A DNA stretch of 64,000 nucleotides from Prosthecobacter algae (GTDB lineage: Bacteria; Verrucomicrobiota; Verrucomicrobiia; Verrucomicrobiales; Verrucomicrobiaceae): NCBI RefSeq assembly GCF_039542385.1, contig NZ_BAABIA010000005.1:496001-560000 (forward strand), written 5' to 3'. Shown piece by piece: positions 35,810 through 44,422 of the stretch (position 1 is the first letter of the stretch; each line of letters opens with the position of its first letter). The position numbers were made by a program, and so were the translations under genes. The notes under the pieces are model-generated. The model was given only the letters and a program-made list of their open reading frames with translations, did no database searches and was not told the DNA's origin.

Positions 35810-35918
35810 CTCGCCCTTTCAGGGCTTGAGATAGGAAAGTATCTCCTTCTGCAAACCCAGGGCAGCGCTCGCTTAGGCTCGCTGGCCCTGGGCTTTGATG
35901 CCCTGCCCTTTCAGGGCT
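35810..35918. repeat. Right REP-type element of the transposase unit
   Basis: A 109-base element whose reverse complement parallels the left element: AGCCCTGAAAGGGC, then a palindrome beginning GCCCAGGGCCAGCGAGCC and ending GCTGCCCTGGG, then AGCCCTGAAAGGGCGAG. The central 37 bases match with only a few substitutions; the linkers differ. This is consistent with a BIME-like unit around the transposase gene. Confidence 0.75.
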
Positions 35919-35977
35919 AACTCCAGTTTGGGCAGCTCCATTTCAGACTCAATTTTCGTTTTTGTTAGGCCAATAAA

Positions 35978-36373
35978 ATGACCTCGAAACACCCCATGAA
36001 ACGCCGATGTGGATTCCGTTTCTCTCCCATAGATGCGGCTGTCTTGCTAGTGGCCACAGTCGTTGCCATCTGGATGCACCAGCACGAGTATGAACTGTGG
36101 TGGGTCGTGCCGATGGCCGTTGGCCATTTCTTCCTCTTCTGCAATGTCTTCCTGGTTTGGCGACGTTGGGAACTGATCTGGGCAGGCACTTTCGTGGCGA
36201 ATGTTCTGCTTCACATGGCCCAAGGCAACCTGAGTTGGTGGCCCCTCATGGGCTGGCAGCTACCTGCGACATTACTTGTGATTCTTTTGCAAATACGCTC
36301 GCCGTGGTATCACGGAATCTATGCCAGACAATTGAATCCACGGTTGCAGGAATACCTCGATAGTGACCTCTGA
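35978..36373 (+). CDS. Small membrane protein of unknown function
   Basis: 131 residues (an ATG 18 bases downstream is an alternative start). Three to four hydrophobic helices: '[20 protein letters not shown]', '[20 protein letters not shown]', '[17 protein letters not shown]' and '[14 protein letters not shown]'. The C-terminal tail '[20 protein letters not shown]' is hydrophilic. I do not recognise a characterised family. It starts 59 bases after the right REP-type element and ends 14 bases before pncB, so it may share a transcript with the salvage genes. Confidence 0.7.
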   Translation: MTSKHPMKRRCGFRFSPIDAAVLLVATVVAIWMHQHEYELWWVVPMAVGHFFLFCNVFLVWRRWELIWAGTFVANVLLHMAQGNLSWWPLMGWQLPATLLVILLQIRSPWYHGIYARQLNPRLQEYLDSDL

Positions 36374-36387
36374 CTCTATTTTCCCCC

Positions 36388-37842
36388 ATGAAAACAGATA
36401 CCCCCCTCCTTACCGACCTCTATCAGCTCACCATGGCGGCAGGCTATTGGAAATGTGGCAAGGCGGAGCAAGAGGCGGTCTTCCATCTCTTCTTTCGCAA
36501 GCTGCCCTTTGCTGGCGGCTACGCCATTGCCGCGGGTCTGGGCGATGTGGTGAAATGGCTGCAAGGTTTCCACTTCGCTCCGGCGGAGCTGGAGTATCTG
36601 GCCACGATCCCAGGACGAGATGGCAAGCCGTTGTTTGAACCTGGTTTCCTCGACTATCTCAGCACCCTGAAATGGCAGTGCGATGTGGCGGCCATTCCTG
36701 AGGGCACGGTGGTGTTTCCTCATGAGCCCCTGCTGCGCATTCAGGGTCCGCTCATTCAGGCTCAACTTGTGGAGACCGCCCTGCTGAACATCATCAATTT
36801 CCAAACCCTCATCGCCACCAAAGCCGCGCGTGTCTGTCAGGCCGCGCAAGGGGAGCCCGTATTGGAATTCGGGCTCCGCCGTGCCCAGGGGCCGGATGGT
36901 GCTGTGATGGCCAGCCGGGCCGCTTTCATTGGCGGCTGCGCTTCGACCTCGAATGTGCTTGCGGGCATGACCCATGGCATTCCCGTGCGCGGCACGCATG
37001 CCCACTCGTGGGTCATGTCGTTCGATACTGAGCTAGAAGCCTTCGCCACCTATGCCGAGGCTATGCCTAACAACTGTGTGTTTCTGGTGGATACCTATGA
37101 TACCGTGGAAGGCGTGCGCCATGCCGTAGAGATAGGCCAAAGGCTACGGGCTCAAGGTCACGAGCTCGCGGGCATCCGCCTGGACTCGGGGGACCTCGCC
37201 TGGCTAAGCATCGAGGCCCGCCGCATTCTGGATGAGGGTGGTTTTCCTCAAGCCAACATCGTGGCCAGCAACGACCTCGATGAACATCTCATCGAAAGCC
37301 TGAAGCATCAGGGAGCCGCGATCAATGTCTGGGGTGTGGGCACCAAGCTCGTCACCGGTGGCGAACAGGCAGCCCTAGGCGGCGTTTATAAACTGGGTGC
37401 CATCCGTCATGAGAATGGCGAATGGGAACCGAAGATCAAACTCAGCGAGCAGGCGGTGAAAGTGAGCAATCCAGGCATCCAGCAGGTGCGTCGTTTTACC
37501 CTGAATGGTGAGTTTCGTGGCGATGCCATTTACGATCAAGAAACCGGCTGCCCCACGCCCACCGAGATCATGCATCCCGCCGATCCTCAACGCAGCAAGA
37601 TCATGCCTGAAACCGCCACTCATGAGGATCTCTTAAAGCCTGTCTTTCAACGCGGCCAGTTCGTGGCTGAACAACCCACTCTTCAAGAAATCCAGGCCCG
37701 CACTCATCAACAACTTCAGCACCTTCACGCCACTGTGAAACGCCTGCAGCATCCTCACGAATACCCCGCCGGGGTAGAGCGCAGCCTTGCTGAAAAGAAG
37801 CTCGCGATGATGGCCAAAGCAAAAAGTACTTCAGGGCTTTAG
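36388..37842 (+). CDS. pncB: Nicotinate phosphoribosyltransferase
   Basis: 484 residues. It makes nicotinate mononucleotide from nicotinate, PRPP and ATP in NAD salvage (Preiss-Handler pathway). Evidence: '[15 protein letters not shown]' at the N-terminus, '[20 protein letters not shown]', 'GTHAHSWVM', 'LVDTYDT', '[13 protein letters not shown]', and '[12 protein letters not shown]', which binds phosphate. With pncA downstream, nicotinamide can be converted to NaMN within this cluster. The last few codons run into a REP-like hairpin (GGGCT-tt-AGCCC at 37834-37845), and the stop codon lies inside it. Confidence 0.94.
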   Translation: MKTDTPLLTDLYQLTMAAGYWKCGKAEQEAVFHLFFRKLPFAGGYAIAAGLGDVVKWLQGFHFAPAELEYLATIPGRDGKPLFEPGFLDYLSTLKWQCDVAAIPEGTVVFPHEPLLRIQGPLIQAQLVETALLNIINFQTLIATKAARVCQAAQGEPVLEFGLRRAQGPDGAVMASRAAFIGGCASTSNVLAGMTHGIPVRGTHAHSWVMSFDTELEAFATYAEAMPNNCVFLVDTYDTVEGVRHAVEIGQRLRAQGHELAGIRLDSGDLAWLSIEARRILDEGGFPQANIVASNDLDEHLIESLKHQGAAINVWGVGTKLVTGGEQAALGGVYKLGAIRHENGEWEPKIKLSEQAVKVSNPGIQQVRRFTLNGEFRGDAIYDQETGCPTPTEIMHPADPQRSKIMPETATHEDLLKPVFQRGQFVAEQPTLQEIQARTHQQLQHLHATVKRLQHPHEYPAGVERSLAEKKLAMMAKAKSTSGL

Positions 37843-37845
37843 CCC
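37834..37845. repeat. REP-like hairpin at the pncB stop codon
   Basis: GGGCT-tt-AGCCC, a 5-bp stem in the context 'cttcagggctttagcccgta'. It shares TCAGGGCT with the REP-type elements beside the transposase. The TAG stop of pncB lies within it, so the C-terminal Ser-Gly-Leu of PncB is encoded by the repeat. It may be a REP relic or a weak hairpin terminator; no T-tract follows. Confidence 0.45.
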
Positions 37846-37886
37846 GTAAAACCCTGTTCGCTATCCAACCTCCAGTCGCTATTAAG

Positions 37887-38393
37887 ATGACCCTCGAAGC
37901 ACTCCAAGCCAACATTACCACCCTGGATGTGGATGCCATCGTCAATGCCGCGAATTCTTCGTTGCTGGGCGGTGGGGGTGTGGACGGAGCCATTCATCGG
38001 GCCGCTGGGCCGGATCTGGTCCACGAATGCAGGTTGTTAGGCGGCTGCAAAACTGGTCAGGCAAAGATCACCAAAGGTTATCAGCTCAAAGCACGACACA
38101 TCATCCACACCGTAGGCCCAGTATGGCGCGGCGGCACTTACGGTGAGCCTGAACTGCTGCGCGCCTGCTATGACGAGAGCTTGCGCCTGGCCTGCAAACA
38201 CGGTCTCCATAGCCTTGCCTTTCCCTGCATCTCCACTGGCATCTATGGCTATCCGGCAGACCTCGCCGCAAGCATTGCCGTCGCCGCTGCACGTGATTTT
38301 GCGGTCCGTGACACCTCGCTAAATCACATCATCTTCTGCTGCTTTTCAATTCAGGACAAGCAGCTCTATGAGAACATCCTCAAGGCCCCATGA
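37887..38393 (+). CDS. Macrodomain protein (ADP-ribose / O-acetyl-ADP-ribose hydrolase type)
   Basis: 168 residues forming a single MacroD-like domain: '[20 protein letters not shown]' with 'IHRAAG', '[20 protein letters not shown]', 'HTVGPVW' and '[14 protein letters not shown]'. Proteins of this type bind ADP-ribose and remove it from acidic residues or hydrolyse O-acetyl-ADP-ribose; the conserved Asn and Gly loop needed for that is present. It lies 44 bases after pncB, and its stop overlaps the start of the radical-SAM remnant (ATGA). Confidence 0.92.
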   Translation: MTLEALQANITTLDVDAIVNAANSSLLGGGGVDGAIHRAAGPDLVHECRLLGGCKTGQAKITKGYQLKARHIIHTVGPVWRGGTYGEPELLRACYDESLRLACKHGLHSLAFPCISTGIYGYPADLAASIAVAAARDFAVRDTSLNHIIFCCFSIQDKQLYENILKAP

Positions 38394-38758
38394 AAAACGT
38401 CTTCCCCATCGTAAACCGTCGCGTGCAGACACGGTCGCTCGAGTCGCACATTGTGGATCACTGCAACCTTCGCTGTGCGGCCTGCTGCTCCCTGTCGCCT
38501 CATCTGCCAAAGTGGGAAGTGGAGCCTGTACAACTGGCGGAAGAATTGCGTCTGGCCCGCCGAGTCATCGCGCCAACGTGGCTAAAATTGGTGGGGGGTG
38601 AGCCGCTGCTTCATTCGCGATTCCTGGAATGCCTGGAAGTGGCCAAGGCGGCAGACATTGCCACGATTGTTTCAGTCACGACGAATGGCTTTCTGCTGCC
38701 TCGGCAGCCCGACGATATGCCTTTCCCCCATCCTTATGAAAGCTCATCTCCTCATTGA
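38390..38758 (+). pseudogene. Truncated radical-SAM protein (N-terminal part only)
   Basis: 122 residues. 'HIVDHCNLRCAACCSLSPH' contains the CxxxCxxC cluster motif that binds the radical-SAM iron-sulfur centre, and 'WLKLVGGEPLLHSRFLE' matches the GGEP SAM-binding loop. The typical protein is near 300 residues; here similarity ends around 'FLLPRQP', and the last 15 residues read through the upstream region and start of pncA in another frame. It lacks most of the barrel, so it is probably non-functional, although the ATGA overlap with the macrodomain gene is intact. A short accessory role cannot be excluded. Confidence 0.72.
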
Positions 38759-39332
38759 TATTCAGAACGACTTCATGCCCAGCGGCTCACTCGCAGTCCC
38801 GGGAGGTGATGAGGTTATCCCTATCGTCAATGAGCTGATGCCGAAGTATGACCTCGTCGTGGCCACACAGGATTGGCATCCGGAGAATCACGGGAGCTTT
38901 GCCGCCAACCATCCCGGCAAAAGTATCTTTGAGCAAATTTTGTTAGCCGGCTTGCCCCAGACCTTGTGGCCCGTGCATTGTGTGCAAAACACCGGAGGTG
39001 CTTTGTTTGCTCCCGGTCTCGATACCCGGCTCATTGATCGGGTGTTCACCAAGGGCATGAACCCTCAGATTGACAGTTACAGCGGCCTTTATGACAACGG
39101 CCACAGTGCCTCCACAGGCATGGGCGAATGGCTCAAGTCCCAGGCTGTCACGGAGTTACAGGTGGCAGGTGTCGCCACGGATTACTGCGTGAAGTTCACC
39201 GTGCTGGATGCCTTGGGCGAAGGCTTTGACGTTAGCCTTATCACCACGGCCTGCCGTGGGGTGAACCTCCAGGCCGGTGATGTGGACCGGGCTCTGGAAG
39301 AAATGCAGGCGGCTGGATGCAAGGTGATGTGA
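38736..39332 (+). CDS. pncA: Nicotinamidase
   Basis: 198 residues from MKAHLLIDIQNDF. It hydrolyses nicotinamide to nicotinate and ammonia, feeding PncB. The catalytic triad is Asp8, Lys106 ('VFTKGMN') and Cys151 ('VATDYCVKF'); metal ligands are Asp46, His48 and His52 in 'QDWHPENHGSF'. The start lies 23 bases inside the end of the radical-SAM remnant, in a different frame, suggesting that loss of the upstream gene's 3' part brought pncA close to the macrodomain gene. Confidence 0.93.
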   Translation: MKAHLLIDIQNDFMPSGSLAVPGGDEVIPIVNELMPKYDLVVATQDWHPENHGSFAANHPGKSIFEQILLAGLPQTLWPVHCVQNTGGALFAPGLDTRLIDRVFTKGMNPQIDSYSGLYDNGHSASTGMGEWLKSQAVTELQVAGVATDYCVKFTVLDALGEGFDVSLITTACRGVNLQAGDVDRALEEMQAAGCKVM

Positions 39333-39382
39333 AAGTGATGCGGCCACTCCTGGCTGCAGGACCAGGATCGAAGAATTGTCCG

Positions 39383-39401
39383 TCTGCGCGAATAGCGCAG
39401 A
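39383..39401. terminator. Hairpin after the NAD island
   Basis: TCTGCGC-gaata-GCGCAGA, a 7-bp perfect stem with a 5-base loop, lies 50 bases after pncA in the spacer before the convergent DUF1080 remnant. There is no T-tract on either side, so this may be a factor-dependent end or an unrelated hairpin. Confidence 0.35.
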
Positions 39402-39462
39402 GGGCGGAGATCTAACGACCTTCGATTGCAGGCAAGAGTGCCAGCATCACTTCCGATGCTGA

Positions 39463-40139
39463 TTACTTCAGTTCCTGAATGCGGATGTTCCGCCACATGA
39501 CTTCCTTGCCGATGGCCTCAGTCTTTTTGCCAACGCCATGCACCTGAAGGGCGATCACGCCTTCCTTGGTCATGTCATCCTTGAAGTCGGCCGCTGGCAC
39601 CCCGTTGATGAAGGTCTTGATGCTGTCGCCTTTGCACTCGATGCGGGCCTTGTTCCACTCGCCCTGTTTGAAGGCCTTGCGGGCAGCTTCGTTGTTCTTC
39701 AGATCAAAGAGCCAGCCGCGACGGCCTTCATCATACACACCACCGGTGAAGGCGCGGGCGCTCGGGTCAATTTCAAACTGGTAACCATGCACGCGGTCGG
39801 CTGGAAATTTCTTCTTTTCCCGGCGATCTCCACCTCTGTTTCCTGCGTGTAGTAGTTGCTGCGGAACTGGATGCCGGAGTTCATGGAGGGGTCCACCTTG
39901 AATTCCAGTTCCAGGATGAAGTCACCATACTTCTTGGCCGTGCAGAGGAAGGAGTTGCCCGTATTGGGCACCGTCTTGCCCACCACGGCGCCGCTTTCCA
40001 CACGGTATTCGGCAGTGCCGCTGTGCTGTTCCTAGCCTGCCAGGGTCTTGCCATCAAACAGCGGAACAAAGGCATCCTCGGCGCGGGCGGAGGTGAGCAG
40101 CGAAAATAGGGCGAGCGGCAGCAGAAGGCGTGGTTTCAT
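39463..40139 (-). pseudogene. Broken DUF1080 (3-keto-disaccharide hydrolase-like) secreted protein
   Basis: Read on the minus strand from ATG at 40139: a signal peptide ('LLLPLALFSLLTSARA'), then 'FVPLFDGKTLAG' followed at once by TAG (plus-strand bases 40032-40034), where the family has Trp (TGG). Reading continues in frame through 'EYRVESGAVVGKTV', '[20 protein letters not shown]' and '[19 protein letters not shown]'. Then one base appears to be missing from an A-run (plus-strand Ts at 39815-39818), and the remainder ('[15 protein letters not shown]' to '[10 protein letters not shown]') is in another frame. Two lesions suggest a pseudogene; base-calling error is the alternative. Confidence 0.82.
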
Positions 40140-40188
40140 GGTAGGTCCCTCTTGAACGCAGCCAGGCGCCATCATCTGGCGAAATATC

Positions 40189-40584
40189 TCACGCGTCTTC
40201 CGTCATGGCCTGCCACATGGGATGCGTATCCGCATACATGCGGAAGCGCGTCACCTTGCCCGCCTTCAGATCATACACATGCGCCACGGCCACGCGCATA
40301 GATTTCCCCGTCGCAGGCGAAGTGCCGGAGTAATGGCCCAGCACGATCACTCGGTCACCGCTTTCCATCATCTCTTCCTCGGTGAAGGCAAAGCCTGTCC
40401 AGCGGCGGGAGTTGGCGCGGAAAACGTTCTCGATCACCGAAGCAGGGCCATGCCAGGTGGAGCCGCCCGGAAAGCCGGCACTCTGCTGCCAAACGATGTC
40501 TTCCGCACAAAGCGCATGCACAGCGGCATCATCTTTTTCGCGCATGGCGCGGTAGAGATCACGGACAGTTTCGAGGGAGGTCAT
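40189..40584 (-). CDS. SnoaL-like / NTF2-fold protein
   Basis: 131 residues. 'VRDLYRAMREKDDAAVHALC', 'WHGPASVIENVF', 'GDRVIVLGHYSGT' and 'VAHVYDLKAGKVTRFRMYAD' match the ketosteroid-isomerase-related (SnoaL/NTF2) fold. Such proteins bind small hydrophobic ligands or catalyse isomerisations, and many are uncharacterised. Its start overlaps the end of the MFS gene by ATGA, making it the last gene of the NemR-like operon. A role in handling a reactive small molecule fits that context, but this is inference. Confidence 0.85.
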   Translation of the reverse strand: MTSLETVRDLYRAMREKDDAAVHALCAEDIVWQQSAGFPGGSTWHGPASVIENVFRANSRRWTGFAFTEEEMMESGDRVIVLGHYSGTSPATGKSMRVAVAHVYDLKAGKVTRFRMYADTHPMWQAMTEDA

Positions 40585-41807
40585 GAGGCGACGGGTGAAG
40601 GGAGTGTAACGTCCTGGGTGCGCACTCGAGTGCCCAGCCAGTAACTCAAAGCAGATGCGGCCACGGCCACGTAACCGATGCGATTGAAATGAACCAGTTC
40701 CCCGGTGGGGGCAGTCGTGACCATGAAGCCAGCAAGGCTGGCGGCCACCCCAGCACCAAGATCGCGCACACAGGCATTCAGGCTCATGAAAGCTCCCCGC
40801 TGAGACTGCGGCACGGCCAAAGAACCAATCGCCTGGGCAGGGACAAAACGGCCACTGGCAAAGATGAAAAACAGACCGCTCAAACTCAGGATGGCGACCG
40901 TGGGAAGGCGGGACGCATGGGTAATGGTCAGCACCACGCCGGCCGCAACGATGATCATGATGCCCAGCACTTGAATCCGGCCTAGGCGATCCGCCAGACG
41001 TCCCACCCAGGGAGACGTAAAGATGGTTAGGCAGCCACCAATGAGATACACCAGCGAAAGATGCTCTTCGGGCAGCCCCAGGTTATGCACCAGATAGGGT
41101 GACAGCAGCGGGATCATGATCATGTGCCCGAGAACCAGCATGAAGATGAACATCAACGCCCAGCCAGCATTAGCATTGCGCAGCAGCGCCCAGAAGGCTT
41201 CCCCACGCAGCGTGGTGCTGACTTTTAAGTGATCGCGGATCGGCGGCAAATAATACCACAAGGACAACCAGGTCACGACGCCAATGCCCACGATCACAAA
41301 GAAAGGGGTCTCCCAGGTAAACTTCTGCGCCAGATAAAGGCCCAGGGGCACCCCCAGAGCGGCTGCAGCGGAGAAGGCCGTCATCACAATGCCCATGCCA
41401 GCAGCACGCCTTTGCGGAGGCACCACATCACTGACGATGGCCATGATGAGGGCACCGGACACACCGCCAAAGGCACCGCAGATGATGCGCGCCTGAGTCA
41501 AAGCGGCAGCGGTATGGGCCAAGGCACAGGCCAGCGTGCCGAGGATGAATCCAGCGAAGCAAAACAGCAGCAGTTTGCGGCGATCAAACCGGTCCATAAA
41601 CGGAGCGGCTAGCAGGCCCACGATGCCCGCCGCAAAGGTGTAGGCGGCGACCATGCCGCTGAACCTCTCTGGCCCAATGTCCAGTTCCCGCATCAGTTGT
41701 GGACCCAGCGGCATCATGACCATGAAGTCCATGATGTGGGCGAACTGCACCGTGGCCAAAAGGATGAGCAGGGCCTTTTCAGAAATGGGTGGGCGTGTGG
41801 TTGCCAT
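40581..41807 (-). CDS. MFS transporter (drug/metabolite efflux type)
   Basis: 408 residues from the ATG at 41807, which overlaps the stop of the old-yellow-enzyme gene (TGATG). About 12 helices; 'MDRFDRRKLLLFCFAGFILG' between helices 2 and 3 corresponds to the MFS motif A region, and 'VGRLADRLGRIQVLG' is its repeat in the second half. The N-terminal 'FAHIMDFMVMMPLGPQLMRE' is typical of the DHA1-like group. The substrate is unknown; co-occurrence with NemR, OYE and an aldehyde-type dehydrogenase suggests export of a reactive or toxic compound. Confidence 0.88.
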   Translation of the reverse strand: MATTRPPISEKALLILLATVQFAHIMDFMVMMPLGPQLMRELDIGPERFSGMVAAYTFAAGIVGLLAAPFMDRFDRRKLLLFCFAGFILGTLACALAHTAAALTQARIICGAFGGVSGALIMAIVSDVVPPQRRAAGMGIVMTAFSAAAALGVPLGLYLAQKFTWETPFFVIVGIGVVTWLSLWYYLPPIRDHLKVSTTLRGEAFWALLRNANAGWALMFIFMLVLGHMIMIPLLSPYLVHNLGLPEEHLSLVYLIGGCLTIFTSPWVGRLADRLGRIQVLGIMIIVAAGVVLTITHASRLPTVAILSLSGLFFIFASGRFVPAQAIGSLAVPQSQRGAFMSLNACVRDLGAGVAASLAGFMVTTAPTGELVHFNRIGYVAVAASALSYWLGTRVRTQDVTLPSPVAS

Positions 41808-42889
41808 CACGCCGCAGAACGAGTTGGGTAGTCCGTGTACCCCTTCGCTTCTTGAGAGTAAAAAGTGCCCACATCCGGTTCCACCAAAGGCAGCCCCGCC
41901 TGAATGCGCTCGACCAAATCAGGATTGCTGATGTAGTGATGGCCAAAGGCCACACCGTTGAGCGTGCCAGCCTCCACCGCTTGTCCGGCCTCTTCAGGCG
42001 TGTAGCCCATGTTGCCGATCAACGCCCCTTTGAAACTTGCCCGGGCAATGCTGACCACGTCCCCCTGCTGCACACCGAAGAAATCCCCACGCATCAGATG
42101 CAGGTAGGCGATGCCACGCTGGTCCAGTTGCGTGGCCACATAGGCCGTTAGGCCAGCGGGGTCACTGTCTTCCATGGAGTTGAAGCTGTTCAGTGGTGAA
42201 ATGCGCACGCCCACGTAACCTACGCCCCAGACATCGGTCACGGCATCCACAACTTCCAGGAGAAGGCGCGCACGGTTTTCGATTGGGCCGCCGTATTCAC
42301 CGCTGCGGCGATTGCTGCTGTCGCGCAAAAACTGATCCAGCAAATAACCGTTGGCTCCGTGGACTTCCACACCGTCAAACCCAGCCACCTTAGCATTCAA
42401 CGCGGCTTTTTTAAAACCTTCAACGATCTGGGACAGCTCGTCATCCCCCAATTCGCGCGGAGTGGCATAGGGCTTCTTGCCTTCCGGCGTATGAGCTTCG
42501 TCATTGGTGATTGGAAGCGCACTGGCCGATACGGGGGTAGCACCCCCATTGAAGTAAGGATGGCACGCACGACCTCCATGCCAGAGCTGCAGGAAAATGC
42601 GGCCTCCCTTGGCATGCACCGCATCGGTCACCTTTCTCCAGGCCACGATCTGCGCATCTGAATAGATGCCCGGCTCACGGCCAGCAAAGGCGGAGTTTCC
42701 CTCCATGACCATGGTGGCCTCTGCCACGATGAGGCCCGCACTGGCCCGCTGAGAATAGTATTCCACCATGAGATCCGTGGGCACGTGGTTCACATCGGCA
42801 CGGCAGCGGGTCAGCGGTGCCATGAAGATGCTATTGGGCAGTTCCACGGCCCCGAGAGTGAGAGGACTGAAGAGAGATCGGGAGGACAT
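41807..42889 (-). CDS. Old yellow enzyme-family flavin oxidoreductase (NemA-like)
   Basis: 360 residues, full length. 'LFSPLTLGAVELPNSIFMAP', 'LQLWHGGRA', 'GFDGVEVHGANGYLLDQFLR' with the His-x-x-Asn substrate-binding pair, 'GGPIENRARLLLEVVDAV' and 'GVAFGHHYISNPDLVERI' identify an FMN enzyme that reduces activated C=C bonds (maleimides, enones, quinones, nitro compounds) with NAD(P)H. In E. coli the equivalent NemA is controlled by the electrophile sensor NemR. Here a NemR-like regulator heads the same gene set. It lies 16 bases after the alcohol dehydrogenase gene. Confidence 0.92.
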   Translation of the reverse strand: MSSRSLFSPLTLGAVELPNSIFMAPLTRCRADVNHVPTDLMVEYYSQRASAGLIVAEATMVMEGNSAFAGREPGIYSDAQIVAWRKVTDAVHAKGGRIFLQLWHGGRACHPYFNGGATPVSASALPITNDEAHTPEGKKPYATPRELGDDELSQIVEGFKKAALNAKVAGFDGVEVHGANGYLLDQFLRDSSNRRSGEYGGPIENRARLLLEVVDAVTDVWGVGYVGVRISPLNSFNSMEDSDPAGLTAYVATQLDQRGIAYLHLMRGDFFGVQQGDVVSIARASFKGALIGNMGYTPEEAGQAVEAGTLNGVAFGHHYISNPDLVERIQAGLPLVEPDVGTFYSQEAKGYTDYPTRSAA

Positions 42890-42905
42890 CGTGTGATAAA
42901 TTTGG

Positions 42906-43928
42906 TTAGGCGCTCAGATCATTTTCCAGCACGATGCGGTAACGCGCCTTGCCAGAGCGCAGATGCTCCAGCGCATCATTCGCGCGCGACATGGGGAAAG
43001 TCTCCGTGGTGGGGGCGATGCTGTGCCGGGCGCAGAACTCCAGCATGGTGTCCACCGTCGCCGGACTACCCAGAGGCGAACCGGAGACGGATTTCTGACC
43101 CGAGATCATCGGGAAAGCGGCGATGCCCATGGGCTCCAAAACGGCACCCACGGTGTGCAGCCGGCCTTTAGGTTTGAGGGCGGCAATGTAGGTATTCCAG
43201 TCCAGTGCCACATTGGTGGTGTTCAGGATGAAATCGAAGCTGCCATTCGCCTTGTTGAGGTCTGCTTTATCTCGCGAATTCAGGGTGCGATGGGCACCGA
43301 GCTGCAAGGCTTCTTCGCGCTTCGAATCACTGCTGGTAAAGGCCACCACTTCACAGCCCCAAGCGCGGAGGAATTTCAGCGCGAGGTGTCCCAAACCGCC
43401 GATGCCAATGACACCCACACGATCCGTCGGCTGCACCCCGCATTGGATGATGGGATTGAACACGGTAATGCCACCGCAGAAAAGCGGGCCTGCCTTGCTG
43501 GCATCCAGCGTTTCGGGAAGAGGATTCAGCCAGGTCCAGTGCGCGCGCACACGGCTGGCAAAGCCCCCATGACGGCCCACAATCGTGCCCTCCGCCGTCG
43601 GGCAGAGGTTTTGATTGCCGGACAGACACTGAGCACAGGCACCGCAGCTCCCAGAATTCCAGCCCAGGCCTACCCGGTCTCCCACTTTCAGGCGCTTGGT
43701 GTGCGGCCCCAGTTCTACCACCTTGCCCACCACTTCATGCCCCGGCACAAACGGGTAGCTGGAGATACCCCAGTCATTGTCCAGCATGGAAAGGTCACTG
43801 TGGCAGATGCCGCAGGATTCCACGGCTATTTCCACCTGTTCATCACCGAGCGGCCCCGGTGTGTATTCATAAGATTGCAGCGCTTGTTTGGCACCGAAGG
43901 CGGCGAGGGCGTGAATGGGTGTGCTCAT
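42906..43928 (-). CDS. Zinc-dependent alcohol/aldehyde dehydrogenase (YahK/CAD-like)
   Basis: 340 residues. Catalytic zinc site in '[18 protein letters not shown]' and 'VPGHEVVG', structural zinc cysteines in '[18 protein letters not shown]', and NADP-binding '[20 protein letters not shown]'. It belongs to the cinnamyl-alcohol-dehydrogenase branch, which reduces a broad range of aldehydes. Together with the old yellow enzyme, it would detoxify reactive carbonyls. It follows the DUF5069 gene by 27 bases and precedes the OYE gene by 16. Confidence 0.92.
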   Translation of the reverse strand: MSTPIHALAAFGAKQALQSYEYTPGPLGDEQVEIAVESCGICHSDLSMLDNDWGISSYPFVPGHEVVGKVVELGPHTKRLKVGDRVGLGWNSGSCGACAQCLSGNQNLCPTAEGTIVGRHGGFASRVRAHWTWLNPLPETLDASKAGPLFCGGITVFNPIIQCGVQPTDRVGVIGIGGLGHLALKFLRAWGCEVVAFTSSDSKREEALQLGAHRTLNSRDKADLNKANGSFDFILNTTNVALDWNTYIAALKPKGRLHTVGAVLEPMGIAAFPMISGQKSVSGSPLGSPATVDTMLEFCARHSIAPTTETFPMSRANDALEHLRSGKARYRIVLENDLSA

Positions 43929-43955
43929 AAGTGGGATGGATGCGGTTATACGGAA

Positions 43956-44393
43956 CTAAGCTTTGCCACCAAAGGTGACATGATCGTCGAGATCGAGGAA
44001 ATCGAACCAGGTGCCGATGTCTTCACGGTCTGCGCCGCCAGCTTCGGCCACCTTTTCATTGATGAAGGACCGGCTCTCATTGTCAGCAGGCACAGCCCCT
44101 TCGCGATGGGCGCTCCATTGGGCGATCTCCCACTCGCTATGCTTGTGCCGACGATTTTCGAGAATCCACGCCAGGACGGAACCGTCCCCCAGGCCTTGGG
44201 CGACCTGGGTTTTCAAAGCCTCATGATCCACCCCGGCGAAGTCGAAAAAGCGGCGGTCCATGGGGCAATTGTAGTGATACTCACCCAAAGTGCCCGCGAT
44301 TTCTGCGCGGCATTTGTCGAGTAACCGGGGCAGCAGCACGTAGCCGCCAAGGCGGACACGTGGGCTGCGGGGAGGGCGCTGAGTGAGATTCAT
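43956..44393 (-). CDS. DUF5069 domain protein
   Basis: 145 residues from MNLTQRPPRSPRVRLGGY; an earlier start 11 codons upstream is unlikely. 'LLPRLLDKCRAEIAGTLGEY', 'FFDFAGVDHEALKTQVAQG' and 'WILEN' define DUF5069, a small cytoplasmic family of unknown role found in Verrucomicrobia, Planctomycetes and some others. Its placement between thioredoxin and alcohol dehydrogenase genes in a putative electrophile-response operon is the only functional clue. Confidence 0.82.
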   Translation of the reverse strand: MNLTQRPPRSPRVRLGGYVLLPRLLDKCRAEIAGTLGEYHYNCPMDRRFFDFAGVDHEALKTQVAQGLGDGSVLAWILENRRHKHSEWEIAQWSAHREGAVPADNESRSFINEKVAEAGGADREDIGTWFDFLDLDDHVTFGGKA

Positions 44394-44422
44394 GGTGTGG
44401 AAAGATTCCCGTAAGTATCGGA

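Noticed and set aside
35187..35918. Complete autonomous IS200/IS605 element with TnpB
   Set aside because: Only the single small transposase is present; the flanks are REP-type inverted elements, so a RAYT unit is the better description.
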